The notes under the pieces were generated by a model. The model searched no databases. It was not told the DNA's origin and saw nothing but the letters and a program-made list of their open reading frames with translations. A stretch of DNA of 64,000 bases from MGBC120314 sp051880495 (lineage in GTDB: Bacteria > Bacillota > Clostridia > Lachnospirales > Lachnospiraceae): assembly GCA_051880495.1 (NCBI GenBank), contig JBJEOB010000051.1, positions 1-64,000 on the forward strand, read 5' to 3'. How positions within the stretch are numbered: the first letter of the stretch is position 1; each line of letters begins with the position of its first letter. The position numbers and the translations under genes are program-made. Shown piece by piece: positions 33,501 through 40,368 of the stretch.

Positions 33501-34470
33501 CTGCATCATCTTCTGCAAAACAGCGTATTGAATTGGATGGCAGTCCGTCTTCAATGGTAAAATAAGTATATTCTCCGTTCTCATACCTTGCGATTCCCGC
33601 ATCATTTGTACCAATCCACAACCGTCCGCATGAATCAGTCATCATTCCTGTAACATTAACAAGACCGCCCTCACGGATAAACTCAAACTTAGTTCCGTCA
33701 TATCTTGTGAGGCCTGCATAGCTTCCTATCCATATATATCCGTCCTCAGTCTCACATATTGCATTTGCCTCGGAAGAAACCATACCGTTTGTGTTATTGT
33801 AGACCTTAGCTACCATATTATCCTGCAGAAGCGAACTTTCTTCATTTTCTGCATGAACATACTGATTCATATATAAAACTGTCACTGCTGCCATAAGACA
33901 GATTAATGCGGCCTTCGTACCGTCATTTTTCTTATTTTTTGCTTTTTGAAATACACGTATAAATATAAATGCAGCCAGAACGCATATCTGCTTATCAACA
34001 ATTTCTACCACCGCATCGCCTGCCAATGATGAGAACAACAGATTTACATTGTTCCATCTGAGCATATCAACAAGTGTATCTCCCCAGATATTTCCTGAAT
34101 ATCCCCCATAAAAAATAAGGTTAACAGGTGTAGATACAATTGTACAGATGATTCCAAGCCAGAAAGTAGAAACAACCGCACGCAGGAGGTTATCCATATA
34201 TCCGTTTTTAACAAAAAGATATGTCATAAGTGCAGCCACCACACTTGTCAGTGAATAGGCAAGTGCAGTTACATCAAAGAAACTTGATAAAATACTATTA
34301 AAAATACCTGCTGCAATTCCACCCCATATTCCGGCAAAGTACGTTGCCACAAAGGTTCCCGTCATATCAAACCATATCGGAAGTTTGAAAAAACCGGCAA
34401 CAGCCCTTCCTGAAATATTCAAAAGTATTCCAATAATTGTAATTATTATTTTTTTCTTTGTATCCTTCAC
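30577..34470 (-). CDS. Membrane sensor: ECF-S-like domain, beta-propellers, HD-GYP phosphodiesterase and receiver
   Basis: This is a 1297-residue multidomain signalling protein. Residues 1-190 are about six membrane spans resembling an ECF-transporter substrate-binding component (FDMTGTFVATYFAGIWGGIAAG). A further span (about 190-207) is followed by extracellular two-component-regulator propeller repeats (GYIWIGSYAGLTRYDG, GRLWIGTNDAGIARYENG and others, about 220-800), a Y_Y_Y-like region and another span (about 930-955). The cytoplasmic part holds a full HD-GYP domain (LLHDVGKIRIP, KYHHERYDGMGYP) expected to hydrolyse cyclic di-GMP. Last, residues 1176-1297 form a receiver (TVDDD, LILLDLMMP, MTSD, TKPF). 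The C-terminal position of the receiver is unusual. The ligand is likely extracellular. Confidence 0.85.
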   Translation of the reverse strand: MKDTKKKIIITIIGILLNISGRAVAGFFKLPIWFDMTGTFVATYFAGIWGGIAAGIFNSILSSFFDVTALAYSLTSVVAALMTYLFVKNGYMDNLLRAVVSTFWLGIICTIVSTPVNLIFYGGYSGNIWGDTLVDMLRWNNVNLLFSSLAGDAVVEIVDKQICVLAAFIFIRVFQKAKNKKNDGTKAALICLMAAVTVLYMNQYVHAENEESSLLQDNMVAKVYNNTNGMVSSEANAICETEDGYIWIGSYAGLTRYDGTKFEFIREGGLVNVTGMMTDSCGRLWIGTNDAGIARYENGEYTYFTIEDGLPSNSIRCFAEDDAGNVYVGTSDKICRFSQDDTIEILQQDITFAKYMEVYKNMLVVLDNKGCIYAIDGNKILKMNGTQSKFFYYCMAKTQRGLMAGTDTGELFVLDISDKGLYVSDDIDIEASTISTLFEDSSQKIWIALESGFGYMESDGTFNKMYYEDFPSSIVCFHEDYQGNIWIASSKYGVMQLSESSFINLFEKNGLYGKVVNAVVYFDGDYYCGTDDGLVILDGKNYTSKTNELTEKMTGYRIRSLAKDSKERLWLCTYNGLWCYEKDGALSCYNVEKDKTTSDRFRCMTELKNGMLVAGTADGINYFKDGQLKYTVTSDDGLANTQILSVAEAKDGNVWAGSDGSGIYVLSDGKLIKTYTVEDGLSSNIILRIVPYDKGYLIVTSNALCHIDEAGNVKKLGNFPYFNNYDIIIDGDTAYITCSAGLYEVSLSDLCEDKQGRFMLYGANQGLFSGLTANSWNYLDGSRLFLCSNNGVIAFNIENAGSNVDMKFGVCSVECDGTTILPDGDSHFIVPGNTKSISIEASVRNYAFAKNKVRFFIKELDDNPIVYDWNEVEPIRLFKSDFSCYHICLQILDGSGENVLSEKEYIIDRQMHTWEEPVYRTYLMIVCLEILIFTIISIVSMILFIVRKNELEKNQIELEQRVNEQTMELSSQQKKIKNILTQTVIALSEAVDAKDRYTSGHSKRVAEYALMLAERMGKSKEEQEEIYRAGLLHDVGKIRIPSEIINKVGKLTDEEFNIIKIHPVTGYHILRGISEDNMIAIAAKYHHERYDGMGYPNGLVGEKIPEIARILAVADAYDAMASNRSYRDALPQEVVRSEIEKGMGTQFDPKIAQIMLDMIDEDKTYILRQEEAEQKRILTVDDDIMNHKIIEHIMSDEPIYKIVSAYSGRMALEILEQQEFDLILLDLMMPEMNGLETLKLIREKYDTPVVIMTSDKTLDTSVEFAAYGCDEYITKPFLPLLIKEVVHNMTERTNIEE

Positions 34471-34579
34471 TTTACTTCACCTCTATCCGTTTATCATTTG
34501 TTGTCTGTTCGGCTATTTCATGGTACTTGGAGCAGATTAACGAAAATTGCATGATAAAAAAGCCAAACCATATTATATT

Positions 34580-34616
34580 AAAAACGAATGGGAATACATA
34601 ATTACCATTCGTTTTT
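34580..34616 (-). terminator. Rho-independent terminator (bidirectional form)
   Basis: AAAAACGAATGG and CCATTCGTTTTT form a 12-bp stem with a short loop, with T-runs readable on both strands. It terminates the aminotransferase (stop at 34628). Confidence 0.85.
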
Positions 34617-34627
34617 AAAGTAAATGA

Positions 34628-35797
34628 CTATTTTAAAATTCCACTCTTGTCCACTACATCTATCATTTCTTCAATAACATCAACAGGAAGAACAAGCGCA
34701 AACCGCACATATCCTTCGCCCAGAGAACCAAAAGCATGTCCCGGTGTACATATAACGCCTGTTTTATCCATCAGTGCAAGACAGAACTTCTCAGAACTCT
34801 TAAATTTAGGCGGTATTGGAGCCCATGCAAACATTGTACCCTTACTGTCAGGTACATCCCAGCCTATCCTTCTGAATCCGCCACATAATGCGTCACGTCT
34901 TCTCTGATATTCCATGCACTGCTTCTTAACTGCATCCCTAGGTCCGCGAAGAGCTGCGATAGCCGCTCTCTGGATTGGCAGGAACATTCCAAAATCTATC
35001 TGCGAACGCAAAAGCTTAATTGCATCAACAACTTCCTTATTGCCAACTACAAATGATATTCTGCATCCTGTCACATTGAAAGACTTGGATAATGAAAAAC
35101 ATTCAACTCCAACCTCCTTGGCTCCTTCATAAGAAAGGAAAGAGCCACCCTTTACTCCGTCATAAATAATGTCAGAATAGGCATTATCATGGATAATAAT
35201 TATATTATACTTCTTAGCAAATGCTATTGCCTGTCTGTACATTTCCGGCGTTCCGACTGCGCATACCGGATTGTAAGGGTATGACAGAATCATAAACTTA
35301 GCCTTACGCGCTACATCCTCCGGAATCTTATCAAACTGAGGAAGGTAATCATTATCTGCCGTAAGCGGATAAAAATACATCTTTGCTCCTCCAAGATAAG
35401 CTCCTGTTTCAAATATCGGATATCCAGGATTAGGCAGAATTGCAATATCTCCCGGGCTTGTAAGTGCCATTCCGATATGTCCTATACCCTCCTGGGAACC
35501 ATTGATTGACGTGATCTCATCTGTGCTTAAATCGACACCAAACCTGTCTTTATAATAGTCCTTTACTGCTTCTAACAGTTCAGGAAGATCCTTTAATGCA
35601 TAACCGTATTGTTTCGGATCCTTAGCCGCCTCGGACAATGCGTCCATTATATGTTGCTGTGGTTTAAAATCAGGTGTTCCCACCGAAAGATTATATACTT
35701 TCCTGCCTGATTTAATCATCTCATCTTTTTTGTCATTAAGTGCTGCGAATATTCCCGTCTGAAAATGATCCAGCATATCAGCACGCTTTATTTCCAT
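34628..35797 (-). CDS. Class I/II PLP-dependent aminotransferase (LL-DAP/alanine aminotransferase type)
   Basis: This is a 389-residue fold-type I aminotransferase. The PLP lysine is in SLSKSFNVTGCRISF, the phosphate-binding SINGSQEGIGH and the NPxNP-type LSYPYNPVCAVG are conserved, and the C-terminal substrate Arg is in GEGYVRFALV. The N-terminus (DMLDHFQTGIFAALND, NLSVGTPDF) is closest to the LL-diaminopimelate/aromatic-alanine aminotransferase group. The exact amino donor cannot be read from sequence. A meso-DAP dehydrogenase (ddh) exists elsewhere in the window, so a lysine-pathway role would be redundant. It lies 21 bp downstream of the chemoreceptor and may be co-transcribed. Confidence 0.85.
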   Translation of the reverse strand: MEIKRADMLDHFQTGIFAALNDKKDEMIKSGRKVYNLSVGTPDFKPQQHIMDALSEAAKDPKQYGYALKDLPELLEAVKDYYKDRFGVDLSTDEITSINGSQEGIGHIGMALTSPGDIAILPNPGYPIFETGAYLGGAKMYFYPLTADNDYLPQFDKIPEDVARKAKFMILSYPYNPVCAVGTPEMYRQAIAFAKKYNIIIIHDNAYSDIIYDGVKGGSFLSYEGAKEVGVECFSLSKSFNVTGCRISFVVGNKEVVDAIKLLRSQIDFGMFLPIQRAAIAALRGPRDAVKKQCMEYQRRRDALCGGFRRIGWDVPDSKGTMFAWAPIPPKFKSSEKFCLALMDKTGVICTPGHAFGSLGEGYVRFALVLPVDVIEEMIDVVDKSGILK

Positions 35798-35818
35798 TTT
35801 TCTGACTCCCGATAATAA

Positions 35819-37309
35819 TTAGTCCTGTTTTAATTTCTGAGCAAGTTCATTTAATTCATTTACAATTCTTACAACCTCGGTTGCAGTCTTATCATTTTCT
35901 TCACTGCTTGCAAATGTTTCATTGCTATGTGCAGTAACCTCTTCTGAAATTGCTGAAATAGTCTGAATATTGCTTACAATACCTGCATTAGCCTCTGCAA
36001 GTTTATCTACTGCCGTAACAAGTTCTCTTGCCTGAACATCAATGTCGGCGGATACCCTCTCAATGCCCTTGAACCTTGTAGCTGTCTCCTGTGCTTTCTC
36101 ACCCTGAACTTTATTACTCTTTTCAAGTTCTGTAATAACATTGACAACTATCTTTAACTCAGCGGCAATATTATTGATAATATCAGTAATTTCAATTGTA
36201 GCACTGCTTGTCTGTCCTGCAAGTGTTGAAATTTCCGAAGCAACAACTGCAAATCCCTTACCTACTTCACCTGCTCTTGCTGCTTCAATACTTGCATTAA
36301 GTGCAAGCAAACTGGTCTGCTCTGTCACACCTTCAATAACATTAATAATTGTTCCCATTTGTGCTGCCAGGCTGTTAAGCTTCTCAAGCTCCTGCTCAAC
36401 TCTTACGCTTGCTTCATTAGTCTTTCCAACCTGCTCTATAAGCATACCAATATTTTTGTTGCTGACTTCTATTTCTGTTCTCGCATTGAGCATATATGAG
36501 CATACATTCTTCGAAACAGACTCAACTGCACTGATATGATTCTGAATCTGTTCAGTTCTCTCGAGCTGCTCCTGCACGGCATTAACTGTATCTCCTGTTC
36601 CTGCCGTAACCTCTTCCATGGAAGTCATTGTCTTCTCAAGAGATTCATGAAGCTCACCCATTTTGCCGTTAGCTTCACTGATAAGTGCAACCATGCCGTC
36701 GGATACCGTCATAACCTTATTCAGCAGTTCATCTGATGATTCCTTGGCACTGTTCACAACAGAAACCTTTTTTTCACTCGTTTTTTTCAAATATGATGTA
36801 ACAAATACTATGAATAACGTACAAAGAAATAATGATGCAACCCTTATTTCAATCGTAGCCATATCAATGGATTCAAGCTCCGGCCGGCTGTTCTGCCATA
36901 TAGCCTGTGCAATGTTAAGAACTATTGCTATAGTTCCGCAGCCTACAGCTACAAAATGATCAATATAAATTGCCACAATCACAAACATTGGCATTATGTA
37001 AACAAATCCTACATCCGTAGTTGATGTAAATATTACGAATGCATAAAAAACCAAATATCCGAATATTGTAGCAAGCTTAAGATGCTTCCAATCCGGGCTC
37101 TTCTTATAACCGAGCGCCGACACGATAAGCGGTGCCAGTGAAAGAATAAGGAATACTATATAATACCCTATTGTTCTTGCTCCCTTTATAACCTCCAAAA
37201 GATATGCAACATCAAGCACAGCAATCAGAAATGTAAAACATGTGAGCATAAGCTTATTAGCACCGGCAAGTTCCGAATTTTCTATTGTATTTTGTTTTGT
37301 CTTATCCAC
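35819..37309 (-). CDS. Methyl-accepting chemotaxis protein, multi-span membrane sensor
   Basis: The N-terminal third (about 20-190) has about six membrane spans with almost no periplasmic loop, so it senses membrane or internal cues instead of a soluble ligand. A coiled-coil signalling domain follows with the MCP hairpin tip (ASIEAARAGEVGKGFAVVASEI), where CheA/CheW dock. No HAMP domain is apparent. GTG 37309 is chosen because GGAGG sits 8 bp upstream; the frame continues 16 codons further up without a site. It is 21 bp before the aminotransferase gene. The presence of two chemoreceptors here implies a motile species. Confidence 0.85.
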   Translation of the reverse strand: MDKTKQNTIENSELAGANKLMLTCFTFLIAVLDVAYLLEVIKGARTIGYYIVFLILSLAPLIVSALGYKKSPDWKHLKLATIFGYLVFYAFVIFTSTTDVGFVYIMPMFVIVAIYIDHFVAVGCGTIAIVLNIAQAIWQNSRPELESIDMATIEIRVASLFLCTLFIVFVTSYLKKTSEKKVSVVNSAKESSDELLNKVMTVSDGMVALISEANGKMGELHESLEKTMTSMEEVTAGTGDTVNAVQEQLERTEQIQNHISAVESVSKNVCSYMLNARTEIEVSNKNIGMLIEQVGKTNEASVRVEQELEKLNSLAAQMGTIINVIEGVTEQTSLLALNASIEAARAGEVGKGFAVVASEISTLAGQTSSATIEITDIINNIAAELKIVVNVITELEKSNKVQGEKAQETATRFKGIERVSADIDVQARELVTAVDKLAEANAGIVSNIQTISAISEEVTAHSNETFASSEENDKTATEVVRIVNELNELAQKLKQD

Positions 37310-37365
37310 AATATCAACCTCCAACATATATATATCAGATATTATAGCACTTTTCATTAAAAAAT

Positions 37366-37407
37366 AAAAGAGGATATCACAGTTATTTGAACTGCGATTT
37401 TCCCCTT
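37366..37407 (-). terminator. Terminator of the citrate synthase gene
   Basis: An imperfect stem (GGGGAAAATCGCAGTT with AACTGTGATATCC) is followed on the minus strand by TTTTATTTTTT. It lies about 10 bp after the gltA stop. Confidence 0.7.
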
Positions 37408-37417
37408 TTTTACTAAT

Positions 37418-38800
37418 TTAAGCGCGTGATTCAATATCTACATAATCCTTGTGTACACCGACAAATTTATATGCAGGACGAATAATTTTACCGTTGTTGC
37501 AGATTTCCTCAAGTCTGTGTGCACTCCAGCCTGCCATTCTTGAGATGGCAAATATAGGAGTAAACAACTCCGTAGGAATTCCAAGCATTGAATAAACGAA
37601 TCCGCTGTAGAAATCTACATTTGCACAAACCGGTTTGAAAACACGTCTTCTCTGTGAAATAAGCTCTGCAGAAATTCTCTCAACAGTTGAATAAAGCTCG
37701 AATTCATCACTTCTTCCCTTTTCATTTGCAAGTTTTTCTGCATATTCCTTAAGAATAAGCTGTCTAGGATCTGACTCCGTATAAACGGCATGACCCATTC
37801 CATATATAAGACCTGAATTGTCAAATGCTTCCTTATCAAGAATCTTATTAAGATAACCCCTGATAGCCTCTTCATCCTTCCAGTCAGGGCAATGATTCTT
37901 AAGGTCATCAAACATCTCCTGAACCTTTAAGTTCGCGCCGCCATGCTTTGGTCCCTTAAGTGATGCGAGTGATGCCGCAACAGCAGAATACGTATCCGTT
38001 CCCGTTGAAGTAACAACATGGTTGGTAAATGTCGAATTATTTCCGCCTCCGTGTTCAGCATGAATAACAAGCGCAATGTCAAGCACTCTCGCTTCAAGCT
38101 CTGTATACTTTCCGTCAGGATGAATCATACGGAGAAGATTTTCAGCTATTGAAAGACCCTTTTCCGGCTGTCTGATAAGCAGGTTCTCGTCGCACTGGAA
38201 GTGTCTGTATGCATAATATGCATAAACCGAAATCAGCGGTACCTTGCAGATAAGCTGCAATGACTGTCTGAGTACATTTGCTATGCTGACATCATCAGGA
38301 TTATCATCATATGAATAAAGCGTAAGAACACTCTTTTGCAGGGCATTCATAATATTTTTACTTGGCGCCTTCATAATGACGTCTCTTAAAAATGCACCCG
38401 ATATTTCCTCGAGTCCTGCAAGTATATCAATAAAACTCTTTAACTGTTTTTCTGTTGGCAGTTCACCAAAGAGCAGCAAATATGTTGCCTCTTCAAATGC
38501 AAACTTTCTGTTTTCATTACCTCTTATAAGCTCAAGGACATTGTATCCCTGATAATAAAGTCTGCCCGGAGCAGGCAGTTTAACACCATCCTCGGTTCTG
38601 ATACCGGTAACATCCGCAATCTCCGTAAGACCTGTCAGGACACCCTTACCATTAGAATCACGGAGTCCTCTCTTAACGTCATATTCTATATACAGGTCAA
38701 GATTAATCTCACCGGAAGCCATACAGGACTTTACAAGTTCATCAAACTGCTCGTTCAATGTTTCGTCAAGTTCCATCATAGATTTACTGTCAATTGCCAT
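37418..38800 (-). CDS. gltA: Citrate synthase
   Basis: This 460-residue enzyme condenses oxaloacetate and acetyl-CoA to citrate. Catalytic signatures are present: HAEHGGGNNSTFTNH with an active-site His, GMGHAVYTESDPR with a second His, and the catalytic Asp region near RRRVFKPVCANVDFYSGF. A roughly 60-residue N-terminal extension (ASGEINLDLYIEYDVKRGLRD) is typical of Clostridial forms. In this organism it likely feeds glutamate synthesis through a partial oxidative TCA branch; no aconitase or isocitrate dehydrogenase gene is adjacent. AGGAGG precedes the ATG. It has its own promoter and terminator. Confidence 0.94.
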   Translation of the reverse strand: MAIDSKSMMELDETLNEQFDELVKSCMASGEINLDLYIEYDVKRGLRDSNGKGVLTGLTEIADVTGIRTEDGVKLPAPGRLYYQGYNVLELIRGNENRKFAFEEATYLLLFGELPTEKQLKSFIDILAGLEEISGAFLRDVIMKAPSKNIMNALQKSVLTLYSYDDNPDDVSIANVLRQSLQLICKVPLISVYAYYAYRHFQCDENLLIRQPEKGLSIAENLLRMIHPDGKYTELEARVLDIALVIHAEHGGGNNSTFTNHVVTSTGTDTYSAVAASLASLKGPKHGGANLKVQEMFDDLKNHCPDWKDEEAIRGYLNKILDKEAFDNSGLIYGMGHAVYTESDPRQLILKEYAEKLANEKGRSDEFELYSTVERISAELISQRRRVFKPVCANVDFYSGFVYSMLGIPTELFTPIFAISRMAGWSAHRLEEICNNGKIIRPAYKFVGVHKDYVDIESRA

Positions 38801-38846
38801 ATCATTTCCTCCTAATCACAAACTCCAAAAACAGATATCGCAATTT

Positions 38847-38875
38847 AGTTTACATGGTAAATCAAATAAAAGCAA
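38847..38875 (-). promoter_or_regulatory. Predicted citrate synthase promoter
   Basis: On the minus strand, -35 TTGCTT (38870-38875) and -10 TAAACT (38847-38852) are spaced 17 bp apart, about 45 bp before the start codon. Confidence 0.45.
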
Positions 38876-38931
38876 TGTTTTTTTATGCCAATAACATTAA
38901 AATTGCGAATATTAACCGTTATTTTAATATT

Positions 38932-39348
38932 CTAAAGTGAATCATCTTTTTTGTTTCGAATGTTTTTTATGAGGTTTAGAATGCAATGCCAGATTCCTCG
39001 GATAATCATAAATACAATAAACATTGCCAAAAATCCGACAACGCCGAATACAATATCCGCAAACTCCATCGCACCTGTATTGGTTATCTTCTGGCCTATC
39101 TCAATTGCAAATGTTATTACGATAATTAGTGTAAATACATAAATCCATGCTATCACCATAACATGATTTTTACTTAATGCTTTAAACAGCGGATATATTA
39201 TAAAAAGCATTAGCATTCCGATTATTCCTATTACAATAAAATGCAGTTCCTTATCACTGAATACATATTCGAAGCTGTCGTTTAAAGTAAGCAGATAAGT
39301 ATGCACCTTGGCAATCTGCTCGACAATCCAATACAAAAATCTGACCAT
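38932..39348 (-). CDS. Small membrane protein (VanZ-like appearance)
   Basis: This 138-residue integral membrane protein has three hydrophobic segments (about 35-60, 66-87, 95-118) and a basic C-terminus (NIRNKKDDSL). The stretch ITFAIEIGQKITNTGAMEFADIVFGVVGFLAMF resembles the E-x-x-Q ... D-x-x-x-N/F-G pattern of VanZ-like proteins, which are linked with envelope stress or glycopeptide tolerance. The similarity is partial. It is preceded on the minus strand by the large inverted repeat at 39377-39576. Confidence 0.6.
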   Translation of the reverse strand: MVRFLYWIVEQIAKVHTYLLTLNDSFEYVFSDKELHFIVIGIIGMLMLFIIYPLFKALSKNHVMVIAWIYVFTLIIVITFAIEIGQKITNTGAMEFADIVFGVVGFLAMFIVFMIIRGIWHCILNLIKNIRNKKDDSL

Positions 39349-39376
39349 AAAGTTTCCACCTTTCTTTCCCGCAAAC

Positions 39377-39576
39377 AGGCGTTTGTGAAACTATTGTATT
39401 ATATTAACAAGGTTTGAGGGTGCAATTAAGTGGCACGTTTGCACTAATGCTCGCTCGCAGCGGTACATAAGGTGCCAAAATACGGCAACCTAAGTACCGG
39501 CGGCTCACAATTACCACTTAATTTGCACCCTCAAATCTTGTTTAATATCATAAATACAGTAGTTTCGCAAACGCCT
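39377..39576. repeat. 200-bp imperfect palindrome (MITE-like element)
   Basis: The left arm starting AGGCGTTTGTGAAACTA (39377) and the right arm ending TAGTTTCGCAAACGCCT (39576) are reverse complements for about 60 bp, including a GAGGGTGCAA-rich inner part. Inside is a second nested hairpin (GGTAC with TAAGGTGCC pairing to GGCAACCTAAGTACC). The element fills most of the 344-bp divergent gap between the VanZ-like and rhomboid genes. Its sequence differs from the palindromes at 53336 and 63681. It encodes nothing. Confidence 0.75.
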
Positions 39577-39692
39577 AATCATCATTATAATTTATATAAG
39601 ACAAATTGTAAATTCGCATTCATTAAATATATGATATTCCCAAAATATATGATATAATTTCCATATACTATATTTTAAAGGAGGCACCGCCC

Positions 39693-40274
39693 ATGTCTGA
39701 GCAGAATTCCAGGGTCAAAATAGCTTTTAATTCACCTGTCATACTAACATTTACAGGAATATGTCTTCTCTCGCTTATTCTTGGCAGAATAACTAATTTT
39801 GCCAGCACAAGACTGCTTTTTTGTGTATACAGGTCTTCACCGGCTGACCCGTTGACTTATGTAAGGCTTATTGGCCACGTTTTCGGACATTCCGGATGGA
39901 ATCATTTTATTAATAATATTATGATGATTCTTGTTATCGGTCCAATGCTTGAAGAAAAATACGGTTCCAAAGATATCCTCTTCGTGATACTCTCTACTGC
40001 ACTTGTCACAGGAATAATACACATTATTTTCTTTCCGCATGTCAGACTGCTTGGTGCAAGCGGAGTTGTATTTACATTTATACTTCTTGCTTCAATAACC
40101 GGTTTTAAGAGCAAAACCATTCCGCTGACGTTTATTATTGTGGCAGTTATTTATATCGGCGGGCAGATTTACGAAGGATTGTTTGTAACAGACAACATCT
40201 CCAACTTAACACATATTGTCGGCGGAGCCGTAGGTGCATTTTTTGGCTACATCGGCAACAAACAGGAAGCTTAA
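39693..40274 (+). CDS. Rhomboid-family intramembrane serine protease
   Basis: This is a 193-residue polytopic protein with six spans. The catalytic Ser is in LLGASGVVFTFI (G-x-S) and the catalytic His in NLTHIVGGAVGAFFG. The region GHSGWNHFINNIMMILVIG contains the conserved H-x-x-x-N pattern of the family. It would cleave membrane proteins near their transmembrane ends; the substrate is unknown. It starts after AAAGGAGG. It is followed by the calcium ATPase 95 bp later on the same strand with no clear terminator between. Confidence 0.88.
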   Translation: MSEQNSRVKIAFNSPVILTFTGICLLSLILGRITNFASTRLLFCVYRSSPADPLTYVRLIGHVFGHSGWNHFINNIMMILVIGPMLEEKYGSKDILFVILSTALVTGIIHIIFFPHVRLLGASGVVFTFILLASITGFKSKTIPLTFIIVAVIYIGGQIYEGLFVTDNISNLTHIVGGAVGAFFGYIGNKQEA

Positions 40275-40368
40275 TAATACTTATACTTATTCGTTCTATT
40301 TTTTTCCTCCCCTGCATATATTATTAGCAGGACAAATTATGTCCAATAATTTTTCAGGAGGAAAAAAA

